Assembly: GCF_949987535.1 (NCBI RefSeq)
Contig: NC_080078.1
Coordinates: 54,586,207 to 54,650,206, forward strand
Length of the DNA stretch: 64,000 bases
Direction of reading: 5' to 3'
DNA from: Balaenoptera acutorostrata
Lineage: Eukaryota; Chordata; Mammalia; Artiodactyla; Balaenopteridae
Part shown: positions 47,801 to 60,899 of the stretch, piece after piece
Layout: every line of letters begins with the position of its first letter
Position numbering within the stretch: the stretch's first letter is position 1
Program-made: the position numbers and the translations under genes
The notes under the pieces: generated by a model
Databases searched by the model: none
What the model saw: only the letters and a program-made list of their open reading frames with translations
Told to the model about the DNA's origin: nothing

Positions 47801-49334
47801 GATGAGATCCATAAATTTTCCTTCTTGCCCTAAATTACTTTTAATGGTATATTATAGTCTTCATTATCAGCTTCTATATATTGTAACAGATTATAAACAT
47901 ACTATTTATTGGCATATTATATCTTCTATTGTTTTCTACTACATATGTCTGTGTGTATATCTAATAGGCATTTATAGAATATTTCATCTGCCAACAGCAT
48001 AATATACATCAGATTCTTCTCAAGCTCACATGGAACATTCTCTAAGGTAGACCACATTCTGGTCCATAAGACACACCTCAAGAAATTTAAAAGAATAGAT
48101 ATCAAATAAAATATGCTTTCAGACCACAGGAGAATTAAACTAGAAATCAATAAGAGAAAGATAGCTAGAAAATCCTAAAGTACCTAGAGATTACATAACA
48201 CACTTCCAAATAACACATAGGTCAAAGAAAAAGTCTCAAGAAATCCAAAAAAAATTTGTAACTAAGTAAAAATGAAAATGCAACAGATCAAATTTGGGAA
48301 TACAGTGAAAGCATTGCTAAGAGGAAATTTTATAGTATTGGGAAAATTTATTAGAAAAGAAAGATCTGAAATCAATAATCTAAGTTTCCAGTTTAAGAAA
48401 CTAAAAGAAAGAAAGAAAAGCAATATAAATATAAAGCAAAAAGATACCAAAAATTTTGGAGCATCAGTAAATTAAATTGAAAATGAGAAAATAAGAAAAT
48501 TAACAAAATCAAAGACTTGTTATTTGAAAAGATCAATAAAAGTAATAAACTGTTAGCCAGGCTAACCAAGAAAAAAATAGAAAAGACAAAATTTTCTAAT
48601 ATCTGAAATGAGAGAGGGGTCATTACTACTGATCCCATGGATATAAAAATAATAATAAATACTATGAACACCCTTATGCTCACAAATTCGATAACCTAGA
48701 CAAAATGCACCAATTCTTTGAAAAACACAATCTGCCAAACTCACACAAAATGATAATCTGAATAGATCTATTTCTATTTTAAAATTTCAATCAATAATTA
48801 ATAACCTTCTAGAACAGAAAGTGCCAGGCCCAGATGAGCTCACTGGTGAATTCTACCAGACATTCAAGTAAGAAATTACACCAATTTTCTACAGTCTCTT
48901 CCAGAAAATAAAAGAAGAATGAATACTTCCTAACTCATACTATGAGGCCAGCATTGACCTAATACCAGATAAAGACATTATAAGTAAAGAAAAATATACT
49001 AATGTCTATCATGAACATAGACATCAAAATTATCAAGGAATATTGGCAAATTGAATCCAACAATGGATAAAAAATAATTATATGCCATAACCAAGTGAGA
49101 TTTATCTCAGTTATGCAAGACTGGTTCAACATTAGAAGATTAATGTAATCCATTGCATCTGCAAGGCAAAGAAGGAAAATGTATAATCACATCGATAGAT
49201 ATATAAAAAGTATTTGACAAAATCCAACACATATTCATAATAAAGCTCTTAACAAACTAGGAATAGGAAGGAACCCCTGCACCTTGATAAAAAGCCTACA
49301 GCTAACATCATACTTACTGAGGAGAAACTGGTAC

Positions 49335-49495
49335 CTTTATATCTATGATGGTTAATTTCATGTGTCAACTGGACTGGACCTGGGAAGCCCAGATTAAAAA
49401 CTATTTCTGAAGGTGTTCTGGATGAGATTAGCATATTAACTGTTTAACTTATTAAAGTAGATTAGGAAAGTATTTGTCTATCTATCTATCTATCG

Positions 49496-49535
<40 letters not shown>

Positions 49536-49537
49536 GT
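49335..49537 (+). repeat. 5' part of an unnamed repeat plus (TATC)n, inserted in L1
   Basis: 'gatggttaatttcatgtgtc' (49347) to 'ttctggatgagattagcata' is the 5' part of the family whose 3' part occurs at 25749-26346. It passes directly into a (TATC)n tract (49476-49536), and L1 text resumes at about 49538. Confidence 0.6.
49476..49536. repeat. (TATC)n microsatellite
   Basis: About 15 tetranucleotide units with one TATCGATC variant; likely polymorphic. Confidence 0.95.
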
Positions 49538-49623
49538 CAGTTCTTCCCAACTTGATCTAAGGATTTAATATATCTCAATCAAAATCTCAGAAATTACTTT
49601 ATGAATATTGACAAACTTATTCT

Positions 49624-49761
49624 TTTTTTTCCACCAGTCCACTGTATTGGCTTTTTTGTTTGTTTGTGATTTTTAAATTGAAGTATAGTTGATTTGCAAT
49701 GTTGTGTTTATTTCAGGTATACAGTAAAGTGATTCAGTTATATATATATTCTATTTCAGAT
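49624..49761 (-). mobile_element. Short L1 3'-end insertion
   Basis: A T-rich start and 'ttaaattgaagtatagttga' mark an antisense L1 3' UTR. Near-perfect target-site duplications flank it: gacaaacttattct (49610-49623) and gacagacttattct (49762-49775). It is nested in the older plus-strand L1. Confidence 0.85.
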
Positions 49762-51438
49762 GACAGACTTATTCTAAGGTTTACTGGAAGGTAAAAAGCC
49801 TAGAATAGCAAACAAAATAATGACAAAGATCAAAGTCAGAGGACTGTCACTACCCAGCTTCAAGACTTACTATAAAGATATAATACTGACAGTAATGTTG
49901 GTCAAAGAAGACACAATTAGATAAACGGAACAGAATACAGACTACAGAAATAGACTCCACTAATACAGTCAACTAACATTTGACATTTGACAAAAGGTGA
50001 TTCAATGGAGAAAGAATAGTCTTTTTAACACATGTACTGGAATAACTGAACACCATCCACACTTGGAAAAAAATAAACTAGACATAGGCTTTACACCTTT
50101 ACATTAACTGAAAGTGGATCTTAGACCTAAGTGTAAAATGCTTAACTGTAAAACCTCTGAAAGATAGCATAAGATAAAATTTGTGTGACCTTGGGTTTGA
50201 TGTTGTGTTTTAGATACAACACCAATAGCATGATACATGAAAGAAAAAATTGATAAGTTGGACATCAAAAAGTTAAAAAAAAACAACAAGATCCTTTTGC
50301 TCTGTAAAATATACCGTTGTGAGAATGAAAAGACATGCCACAGACTGGGAGGCAATGTTTGTGAAACATATACCTGATAAAGGACTTGCATCCATAATAT
50401 ACAAAGAACTTTTAAAACTCAACTCTAAGAAAACAAACAACCCAATTTTAAAAAAGTACAAAAGATATGAATGAAAAACTCACCAAAGAATATACACAGA
50501 TAGCAAATAACATATGAAAAGATGATCAACATCATATGTCATTAGAGCATTGCAAATTAAAAAAACAATAAGATATTACTATACACCTAAAAACCAAAAA
50601 AACTAATAACACCAAATACCAGCAAGGATGTGGACAACAGGAACTCTCATTCATTTCTACTGAGAATGCAAAATGCTACAGCCATTTTGAAAGACAATTT
50701 GACAAGTTTTTAGGAAGTCTTACCATATGATCTAGCAATGGTGCTCTTTGTTATTTATTCAAGTGAGTTGTAAATTTACCTCCATAAAACTTGCACATGG
50801 AAATTTATAGCAGCTTCACTTATAAAGCCTCCAAAAATTGGAAGCAACCATGTCCTTCAGTAGGTGAACAGATAAATAAACTCTACTACGTCCATACAAT
50901 GGAATATTATTTAGCACTAAAAAGAAATGAGCTATCAAGCAATGAAAAGACATGAAGGAAACTTAAATGCATATTACTAAGTGAAAAAAGACAATTGATT
51001 CCAATTGATTCCGGTATGACATTCTGAAAATGACAAAACTATAGACAGTAAAAAGATCAGTGGTTGCCAGGGATTGAGGGAAGGGAGAGATGAATACAGA
51101 GAGTATGAAGTTTTTATGGCAGTAAAAATAATCTTTATGAAAATATAATGGTGGCTCAACATCATTACATATTTTTCAAAAACCATAGAGTGTTCAACAC
51201 CAAGAGTGAACCGTATGTAAACTATGGAATATGGGCAATAACGATGTATCAATGTAAGTTTATCAATTATAACAAATATACTACTCTGGCAGGGAGTACT
51301 GATAACAGGGGAGATTATGCATATATGAGGTCAGCAGAAAGTCTATGGAAACTCTCTGTACTTTCTGCTCAGTTTTGATGTTAACCTAAAACTGCTCTCT
51401 CAAACTGCTCTTTTTTTTTTGTCTATTAAAAAAAAAAT

Positions 51439-51763
51439 CAGTTCCTAACATATAGAAACTTGATGTAATGATTCCAAAATAATCTGGAAGAGCAAAAAAG
51501 TGAGAATATAAGAAAAAAAATTAATGAATATTAATTTTTAAAAAAAACTTTCCCTACCAAACACTAAAACACACTCTTGGTAAATGCTAACAAAATGATG
51601 ATGTACTTGTGTAATAATGGATAGTCAGATCAACAAAGTCAAATGCACACTCATAAAAAAAGACCTGTAATACATACATGCATAGCACATAAAATGTCAC
51701 CAAGGACAGGTCACAAATTAATATATTAATCAATAAATAATGAAAGAAAAACTTCACTCTTTT
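51439..51763. other. AT-rich sequence, unassigned
   Basis: Between two L1 elements; L1-like phrases suggest a scrap of older L1, but nothing firm. Confidence 0.3.
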
Positions 51764-51776
51764 AAAAAGCCCTCAA

Positions 51777-53194
51777 TTTACATTCCCACCAACAGTACAA
51801 GAGGGTTCCCTTTTCTCCACACCCTCTCCAGCATTTATTCTTTGTAGATTTTTTGATGATGGTCATTCTGACTGGTGTGAGGTGATACTTCATTGTAGTT
51901 TTGATTTGCATTTCTCTAATGATTAGTGATGTTGAGCATCCTTTTATGTGTTTGTTGGCCATCTGTATATCTTCCTTGGAGAAATGTCTATTTAGGTCTT
52001 CTGCCCATTTTTGGATTGGGTTGTTTGTTTTTTTTGATATTGAGCTGCATGAGCTGCTTGTAAATCTTGGAGATTAATCCTTTGTCACTTGCTTCATTTG
52101 CAAATATTTTCTCCCTTTCTGAGGGTTGTCTTTTCACCTTGTTTATGTTTTCCTTTGCTGTGCAAAAGCTTTTAAGTTTCATTAGGTCCCATTTGTTTAT
52201 TTTTGTTTTTATTTCCATTTCTCTAGGATGTGGGTCAAAAAGGATCTTGCTGTGATGTATGTCATAGAGTGTTCTGCCTATGTTTTCCTCTAAGAGTTTT
52301 ATAGTGTCTGGCCTTACATTTATGTCTTTAATCCATTTTGAGTTTATTTTTGTGTATAGTGTTAGGGAGTGTTCTAATTTCATTCTTTTACATGTAGCTG
52401 TCCAGTTTCCTCAGCACCACTAATTGAAGAGGCTGTCTTTTCTCCACTGTATATTCTTGCCTCCTTTGGAGAACAGTATGGAGGTTCTTTAGAAAACTAA
52501 AAATAGAACTACCATACGACCCAGCAATCCCACTACTGGGCATATACCATGAGAAAACCATAATTCAAAAAGGGTCATGTACCACAATGTTCATTGCAGC
52601 TCTATTTACAATAGCCAGGGCATGGAGGCAACCTAAGTGTCCATTGACAGGTGAATGGATAAGGAAGATGTGGTACATTTATACAATGGAATATTACTCA
52701 GCCATAAAAAGAAATGAAATTGAGTTATTTGTAGTGAGGTGGATGGACCTAAAGTCTGTCATACAGGGTGAAGTAAGTCAGAAAGAGAAAAATAAATACC
52801 GTATGCTAACACATATATATGGAATCTAAAAAAAAGGTTCTGAAGAACCTAGGGGCAGGACAGCAATAAAGACGCAGACGTAGAGAATGGACTTGAGGAC
52901 ACAGGGAGGGGGAAGGGAAAGCTGGGACGAAGTGAGAGAGTGACATGGACTTATATATACTACCAAATGTAAAATAGATAACTAGTGGGAAGCAGCTGCA
53001 TAGCACAGGGAGATCAGTTTGGTGCTTTGTGACCACCTAGAGGGGTGGGATAGGGAGGGTGGGAGGGAGATGCACGAGGGAGGAGATATGGGGATATATG
53101 TATATGTATATCTGATTCACTTTGTTATACAGCAGAAACTAACACACCATTGTAAAACAATTACAGTCCAGTAAAGATGTTAAAATTTTTTTTA
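51777..53194 (+). mobile_element. 5'-inverted (twin-primed) L1 insertion
   Basis: The left part (51777-52466) is L1 ORF2 in antisense. The right part (from about 52467, 'ggagaacagtatggaggttc') is sense ORF2 end, 3' UTR and A-rich tail up to 53194. In L1 coordinates the two parts are almost adjacent: the inverted part ends at 'gggaatgtaaattga' and the sense part begins about a dozen bases later. A perfect 13-bp target-site duplication, aaaaagccctcaa, lies at 51764-51776 and 53195-53207. Open pieces include an antisense-oriented 131-residue frame (51988-52383, minus) and an 80-residue frame (52587-52829, plus), both ORF2 C-terminal sequence. Confidence 0.95.
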
Positions 53195-53207
53195 AAAAAG
53201 CCCTCAA

Positions 53208-53970
53208 AATATAAACCATAGTAAATTCTAAATGTCTGAATATTTTCTTTGAAAAAAACAAAGGAGAAGAATATAAAAATAGAATAAAGTAAAGTAGTTT
53301 GTACTCTTACCAAATCATTCCACTTCAAGGAATCTAGATACAAGACATAAACAGGGATATGGAAAAATTTTTATGTATAATATTGTCTATGGGCAACATA
53401 GGCAATTGGGGATAATTGGAAACAGCTTAAATCTTGCAATAAGAGGATGATTAAATAAATTTTGACACACCTTTAGTATGTAATACTGTGCAGTCATTAA
53501 AAATATGAATGCACATACATAAGACTAAAAGAAAATATAATATAGTCTGTGTTTTGTTTCTTGGTTCTGGAGAATGAATAAGGTTTTTTTCTTTTTTTTT
53601 CTTTTTTGCCTCTTTTCTGTGTTTTCCACATGTTCTAGGAAGCATATGCAAAGCATATGCATTATTTTCCCAATCTGATTACAATAATCAATATTATTAT
53701 TATATTAATTTTTAGGAGATAATGAATGCCTAAATTATAGCAGTGGCAGAGAAAACAAAATAGAGAAAAATATTGTGCATGTTAGTACAGACTAGAATTT
53801 TGGGATTATGAGGTCCCAAGATTGGACTGAGGACCAAGAAAATAAAGAAGTAAAAAATAACTTTAGCATTCTTAGCCTGAGTAATTGAAAGATGTTGACA
53901 TCTTAAATACACATATAGACACACACATGCTATTTTATTTATTTTTAGAAGTGATGAATAATATGTTTGT
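53208..53970. other. Unassigned AT-rich sequence
   Basis: No gene or repeat is named here. It includes the phrase 'tgcagtcattaaaaatatga', similar to old L1 ends, but not enough to call. Confidence 0.35.
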
Positions 53971-53981
53971 GGTGAGGATTT

Positions 53982-54131
53982 AAAAAAAAAATTTATTGGA
54001 GTATAGTTGATTTACAATGTTGTGTTAGTTTCTGCTATGCAGCAAAGCAAATCAGTTATACATATATATATATATAACCACTCTTTTTTAGATTATTTTC
54101 CCATATAGGTCATTACAGAATATTGAGTAGA
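53982..54131 (-). mobile_element. Short L1 3'-end insertion
   Basis: Antisense L1 3' UTR ('ttggagtatagttgatttac', then 'tgttgtgttagtttctgcta') preceded on the plus strand by an A-rich junction. Near-identical flanks ggtgaggattt (53971) and ggtggggattt (54132) are the likely target-site duplication. Confidence 0.75.
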
Positions 54132-54144
54132 GGTGGGGATTTTT

Positions 54145-57100
54145 AATTCTGTTTCAAACTTGAGTTTGCAAAGTCGGTGGCATATTCAGGAGAACTATTG
54201 CCCAGGACTTTGAGAATTCTATCAAAAATTCCATTATTATGCATAACATAAGACATATAACAAAACCTTTCTGTAATGTGATTTCTATAAATAATTTAAA
54301 AATAAGACTATGTCATATTTTGCCCACCAGGATATTATAGAAACTTTGACTACCATTTTATGTCATGTGTGTTCATTTCATTCTGGTTAAAAGACCCTCT
54401 AACTTTTCAGATATTTGAGAGAGGAATCTCCCTTGAAATCCTGCAGATGAGAACCCACAAAATCTATTCCTCTGACCCCTGCCAGCATTTCAGATATGTA
54501 CCTCAAAAGAATCAATGTTTCACAACAGTTTTAAGGTTTCAAAACCTCTCATAGAATTCAGAACATGAACGAGATACCAGTAACATTCAGAAATGTGTTT
54601 CAAATTAAAATACATATTTGAAAAGCCTCAAGTCAAGTTGAAATGAGTAACTAGAGGACTTCATTTTGAATGCAGAAAGAAGCTCTGCTTCAGCTATTGT
54701 CAATGCAAGATACATAGTTAAATTAGAGCATTTCTTTTTTCCTAATGGAGGCACATCTTTTGATAACTGAAACAGTGCCTCTGGGATCTAATCCAAAAAA
54801 AGCAGCCATTATGCAGCAAATCCGAGGGGAACAGAAATCCCTGAGAAATCTTGAAGCAGCTGCTGCTTTTGAAGAAATTGCCTCAGAGATCTCAACGTGG
54901 TCCAGAGATGCCAATCAAAGGTTCATTGCAAATGAAGACCACTTATTATTCCATGTAAAGTGAGGGACTTTTTTTCCCTTAGGGGAAAAAGAAATTGTTG
55001 TGGATAATTTCATAGGTTTTGGCTTTCTGAGGGATCTGGAGCCAGAGTGAACATTGCAGCAAACTGAGAAGAGGTCTTACTTTGGGGTAGCATCTCAACA
55101 GAATATTTAAAGTTAGGTAATGGAATGAGCAAAACCTTGTGTCTTCAGATACCAAAATATTCTTATTTCTTAAGCTTCAAACAGAATTTAAAAGAACTCT
55201 CCTTCTGCCAATAACCTGAATCAATTTTAATGGCATTTTGTCAAGATAGTTTATAACAAATAGCATGTTTTGAAAAATATTCCAAAGGACTCACTTGAAA
55301 AGACGTGTGGTCTAATAGTTGCTTAAGAGTTATCCACATCCACAAAGCATCTAGCCTTGACATCTACTCTAGATTGTTATTCAGTGGTTCTTTTTATTTC
55401 AGTCAATTAGCAAATAATAAAAATAATAACAATAATTAATCTTTAGTATCTATCACGTATTTGGTACCAAGAACAATAGGATTCTTAAGAAATGTAAGAT
55501 TTAATTTCTGCCAAGTAGGTGTATGTTCATGTGTATGGTATGAATACATGCCATGTATAATAATGCATGCATAATACATGTACACACATAATACTTACTA
55601 TACCATGTGAGAGATACAATAATGCTTTTAGAAACATTTGAAGGAGAGAGAGACAGTCCTGCTTGAAAGAGGTCACAGGTGAACACTGAAAATTGAAGCA
55701 ATTCACTAGACTTAAAGAATATGGGAGGCATATTCTAGAGACAGATGTAAAATGGGTGCTTGGTAGCCATGGTGCACCAGCGTGATAAAAACAAATGGTT
55801 AATTTAGGAAATGGCTAGAAATGCATCATAAAGGTCAACTGAGGTTATATTGCCAAAGATATTGGGAGTCAGACTCAGAAGTTTGGACTTCTGAAGTCTA
55901 TAGAAACTGTCTGAATTTAGAAGAAATTCTTGAATTAGTAGAATTTTGGTGTGATGAAAATGAGTCCTGTAATTTCACACTTTATATTTTTCAATTAGAA
56001 AATTCCAGTAACTACCATTCCTAACTTTACTCAGCCTGTATATTTTTATTAAAGTTACATGCAAATAAAACTAAAGTGGACTCTTCTTCCACGATTCCTC
56101 AAACGTTCCCTTCATAATGTGTTCATACTTGTGTCTGTCAATTTGTCTTATTAATTGTTGTACCCCAGCATTCTCCAGTGTCTGACATTTAACAGGCACT
56201 TAGTTGATTTGCTAAAAGAGCAGATCAAATCAACCCACAGTATATTTCAAGTCTATGCTTTGTGAGTGTAGACAGCTCTCAAACAGTCTTTAGGCCCCAT
56301 GTATCTTCAATGAGAGTTTTAGAATATTTTTCAAAACGTAATTGCTTTTGCAGGGTAGGGCCTAAGCAAGAATTTTAATTCTAGGAGTCCATAAGAGTTT
56401 AGGAATAGGTCAAATAATTTATAACAGTACTTAGGGTTCAGGATTTGGGGTATGTCTTTGATTTTTCAAACAGGGTTTAACCTTATAAGAAAACTTGGTA
56501 ACTCTAGAGACATTTTTTCATCGTTGTCAGTGACCAGTTGGTGTCCCTTAGATCTTTCAGTGAGCTTCCACTGGTTTCCAGCTGCCAGCATCTGCATCTC
56601 TCTGTGTGTAATTGTTTTCCTCTTCAGGAACTGTAAATGCTGTTCCACTTGTGTGAGTGACAGAATAAAAGTGCCAAAAAAATTAACATCCATGTGAGTA
56701 AAGAATCAATGACTAAAAGTTGACACATAAACACCCCATTTCCCTCACTTCTTAGTGAAAAGAGAGACAGTTTCCTTGTGATTTAATCTTGAGTCACCAC
56801 TCTAATGGGTGACTTAATAATACATCTTTTACTAGCTGTCTTCTTGTATCACTTCCCTACTTTCCTAACCATGTGTCACTGGACCTCAGAATTAATTGAT
56901 TTGCACTCAAATATTTGTTTGAAGGTCTGATCCTTTGTAAGACCAAATTAATTCAGCAACAAATTGCGAAGCCCTTGATCAAGTTTTCCCTCCTAGGCTA
57001 GTCCAGGAGATTCACATGTAAATCATGAACTGAAAATGCAATACCATTGGAAATTCATGACCCTCTGGATTCCACTTCAACCCTCTCTGTTAGATGAAAC

Positions 57101-57740
57101 CTTTGTTTTGGTCTCTTGTTTGTATGAATATATTATGTCTCTTCCTTCACCAAAATGAGGACTTTGACAAATTCCAATTTACTACTTCACAGAAAAAGCA
57201 TTAAAATTAACATAGGAATATGATCTTAAGATATTATATGAAATTGAAATTTTGTGATGTTATATGAATATTTACTCCATTATGAGGACTATGCCACATT
57301 GATGACAATGTATTTTTTTTTTTGTTTCTCATTTTTCAGTGGCACCAAGTGGTAATGAGCATTGGGGAAAGGATGATGAGCACCAATCTAAAATGAGCTG
57401 GAAAACAGAAATCATAAGAAAATAACTTGCTGTAATTAGGTACAATTTTTAGAAGTTAATCTTCCCACACCTAACAGGAATTTGAGTATTGAATTCTGCA
57501 TATTTTTTCTGTAACTAAAAAAATTTTGGATTTAGTGTCCAGAGATTAGAGTTGTTCAGAATAAAGGCATTGGGGCACAATTTATAAATTCTCTGTCATG
57601 AAATCTGAAAATGTTAGGATGGTTCAAGATAGTTCAGAATGCTTGCTAATATCTCCAAATCCCATTGAAATTACAGATTAGAAATATTCAAAATGGAACA
57701 AATCCATAGAATTGAAAAAAAAAAAATCAGGAGTAAAGAC
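54145..57740. other. Mostly unassigned, apparently unique sequence
   Basis: About 3.6 kb in which only a possible L2 3' end (about 56085-56215, 'gtaccccagcattctccagt') and the candidate exon at 54751-54954 stand out. Open frames at 55821-56024 and 56452-56697 show no domain. Confidence 0.4.
54751..54954 (+). CDS. Candidate internal coding exon of unknown gene
   Basis: I do not recognise this protein. The block stays open in one frame for exactly 68 codons between a plausible splice acceptor (pyrimidine tract 54731-54743, then ag at 54749-54750) and a plausible donor (gtaaag at 54955). The predicted peptide is alanine- and glutamate-rich and looks helical and soluble: it begins A-H-L-L-I-T-E-T-V-P-L-G and includes K-S-L-R-N-L-E-A-A-A-A-F-E-E-I-A. 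The composition is more protein-like than the Phe/Ser/Leu-rich chance frames nearby. An ATG at 54745 extends the same frame upstream by two codons, and a stop follows at 54961-54963 if no splicing occurs. No partner exon is visible in the window. It could be a real exon, a retrocopy fragment or chance. Confidence 0.25.
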
Positions 57741-57744
57741 TAAC

Positions 57745-60640
57745 AGTGAACCCAAGATATTGATGGATTCTGTTCTAATTCACTGGCTAAGACCTCCAGC
57801 ACTATGTTGAATAAGAGTCATGACAGCAGATACCCTTGACTTTTTCCCAAATAGAGGATTCCCCTCTATTCTTATATTTTCTGATACTTTTTATCATGAA
57901 TGGTTGTTGAATTTTTTCAAATTATTTTTATTTAACAATTGATATAATCATATGATCTTCTTTATTAGTTCATTAATATGATGGATTACACTGATTGATT
58001 TTTGAATACTGAGCCAACCTTTCAGCCCTGGAGTGAACTTAATTTTGTCATGATGTATGATTTTTTCATATATCGCTTAGTTCTTTTGACTTCTATTTTG
58101 TTAAGGACAAATTAATATATATCCATCTATATTCATGGAGGACATTGGTCTATATTTTTATTTGTTTATTTTTTATTTTGTACTGTCTTTGTCTGGTTTT
58201 GATATCAGGATAATACTAACATCACAAAATGAATTAAAAGTGTTTTTTCCTCTTCTATATTCCAGAAGAGATTGTGTAAAATCTGTGTTAGTTCTTCTTG
58301 AAATGTTTGGTAGATTTATCCAGTGAGATCATATGGGCCTAGAGATTTCTTTTTTTGAGAGTTTAAATTACAAATTCAATTTTCTTAATAGCTATAGGGA
58401 ATTCAAGGTATCTATTTCATATTGGGGGGGTTTTAGCTTTCAAGGAATTAGTCTACCTTGTCTAAATTGTCAAATTTATTTGTGTATAGATGTTCCTAGT
58501 ATTCTCTTATTATCCCTTTAATGTCTACAGGATCTGTAGTGCTATCTCCTGCTTCATTCCTGATATTGGCATTTGTGTCTTCTCTCTTTTCCTCTGTTAT
58601 TCTTGCTATATTTTTGTCAATTTCATCAAATTTTCTAAAGAAAAGAACTTTGCTTCATTGATTTTTCTGTATTGTTTTTCTGTTTTCAATTTGATTTTCT
58701 TATTTCTTTTCTTCTTTATGCTTTGGGTTTAGTTTGTTCCTTTTTGTTCCCTGAGATGGGAGCTTAAATTACTGTTTTGAGTCTTTTTCTCTTTTCTAAT
58801 GCATGAATTTGGTGCAACAAATTTCCCTCTCAGTACTGCTTTAGCTTTTTGATTTTGATATTCTATATTTTGACATGTTGTGTTTTGATTTTCATTTACT
58901 TTGATGTATTTTTAAAAATTCTCCTGAGACGTCCTATTTGACTAATGGGATAATTTGTAGTTTTGATTTAGTTTCCAAGTGTTTGTAATTTTTTGTGTTA
59001 TCTTTTTGATATCAACTTCTAATTTGGTTCCACTATGGTTAGAGAACACACTCTATATTATTTCAGATTTATTAAATTTTTGAAGTTTGTTTTATGATCA
59101 AATAAATGGTTTATCTTGGTATATGTCTGTGAGCACTTGACAAGAAAGTGTATTCTACTGTTGTTGAGTGGGGTGTTCTATAAATATAATATCTATTAGA
59201 CACTGTTGATGATGTTGTTGAGTTTTTCTATATCCTTTCTGATTTTCTGTGTAGTTTTTTAAATTAATTTTTGAGAAAGGGGTATTGAACATTCTAACTC
59301 TAAATATGGATTTGTCTACTTATCTTTTCAGTTCTATTGGCTTTTGCTTCACCTATTTTATAATTATGTTATGTTGTTGGTGCATACATATTTAGGATTG
59401 ATAAGTTTTCTTGGAAGATTGGCCTTTGTATTATTATATAAATCCCTCTTTATCTCTGATAATTTTCTCCACTCTAAAGTCTAATTTATCCAATATTAAT
59501 ATAATCTCTCATGCTTTCTTTTAATTGGTGCTTTCTTGATATACCTGTTTCTATCCTTTTACTTTCAATCTCTATATAATATTATATTCAAAGTGAGTTT
59601 CTTTTACACAGCATATAATTAGGTCATGTTTTTTAATCCATTCTGACAGCCTGCCTTTTAGTTTTAGTGTTCCCTCCATTTTACTGTTGAGCTTATTAAC
59701 GGAGCTTCTGTTCTTTGTTTTTTATCTTGTTCAGTTTCCATTTGGCTCTTCTTTATACTTCTATTTCATATCTGAGACTTCTAATTTTTTTTCATTTGTC
59801 TCAAGTGTCTTATAATTGCTCTTTGAAGCATTTTTTTTTTATCATGGCTACTTTAAAATCTATTTAGATAATTATAATATCTCTGTCATCTTGTGTTAAT
59901 TGTCTTTCCATCCAGTTTGAAGATCTTCTTTGTTCTTGGTGTGATGAATAATTTTCAACTGAAATCTTGACTTTATGTTATGAGACTCTGGATATTATTT
60001 AAACTTTTCATTTTAGTTGGCTTCTTCTGACACAACTTTGATATAGGAAGAAGAGGCACCACTTCATTACATCCAGGTGGAAGTAATGAAGTCTGGGTCT
60101 CCACTGATAACTCCATCCCTCATTGCTGCTTGGTGGGGTAGGAATTTTGACTTCCTATTTGGCCTCTACTGATATGTCCCTGGCTGGAGGGAGTAGTGAA
60201 TGCATCACTACTGCTCTCCATGTGGCCTCACAGACACCATAGTGGAGGGATAGGTATATTTTTGATGGCAGTGAAAGTCCTGACTCTCTACTGGGTCTCC
60301 TTCTCCCATCACCCCAGCAGGGACAGGTGAGGCACTTCGTTAGTGCTGGTGGGGATGGAAGTCCTGGCTCCCCAATTGTCCTTCTCAGCCATTTTGGGGG
60401 AAGAGGAAGCTTGTTATCATTGAGAAGGATGAATATTTTGCCTACTACTTAGTCTCCTCTGACTAAAACCCAAGAAGAGTTTTGAGATGCCTTGTTACAG
60501 ACAGTGAGGTTGGATATCTCAGCTCACCACTCAGTCTTTGCCAGTATGGGTTGGGGTGGCATAACAGGTTTTGTTTTGTTTTTTAATGTGGTAGAGTAGA
60601 CCTGTCGTTAACTTAAAGATTTTGGGTTTTTTTTGGTCTT
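57745..60640 (-). mobile_element. Old L1 (L1M type), minus strand
   Basis: Plus-strand T-rich text is antisense ORF2: reverse transcriptase region near 57750-58250, then upstream ORF2 with 'gtgagcacttgacaagaaag' (59129) and 'tgttgagtggggtgttctat' (59163). Beyond about 59700 it passes into what looks like the 5' part of the element, including GC-richer 60000-60560. The 3' third of ORF2 and the 3' UTR are missing. All frames are degenerate. The 5' boundary is approximate. Confidence 0.65.
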
Positions 60641-60838
60641 GCTAGGCTGCCCCTTTCTTTGGCTAGAAAGAGAAGAGTTTTGTTGTGATTCTTTTTTCTG
60701 CAATGATTGACCTTTCTGGGCAGCTTCATCAGCTCCAAATTTGGGATATATGAAGTAAAAAGAAAACAGGGAACTCATCATCATGTAGTTTCTTGTGTCC
60801 TGAGTTCCCTAATTTACCTTCTTTTCTGCAGCTTTCAG

Positions 60839-60886
<48 letters not shown>

Positions 60887-60899
60887 GAGAGAGAGAGAA
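60839..60899. repeat. (GT)n(GA)n compound microsatellite
   Basis: About 21 TG units (60840-60881) followed by an imperfect AG run to 60899; the pure GT part can form Z-DNA and is likely polymorphic. A 65-residue frame crosses it but is an artefact of the repeat. Confidence 0.96.

Larger units (their letters stand above)
47995..51438 (+). mobile_element. Old 5'-truncated L1 (plus strand) with two later insertions
   Basis: Degenerate ORF2 begins at 'cagattcttctcaagctcac' within the endonuclease-coding region. It runs through the reverse transcriptase region and the C-terminal region ('catacaatggaatattattt', 50894) to an older-type 3' UTR ending 'gtctattaaaaaaaaa' (51421-51436). Short plus-strand frames are all that remain. 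It is interrupted by an unnamed repeat with (TATC)n (about 49335-49537) and by a small minus-strand L1 3' end (49624-49761). Confidence 0.8.

Noticed and set aside
55501..56697. Several 67-81 residue frames in repeat-poor DNA
   Set aside because: They overlap on opposite strands and have no domain, start context or splice signals as good as the candidate exon at 54751-54954.
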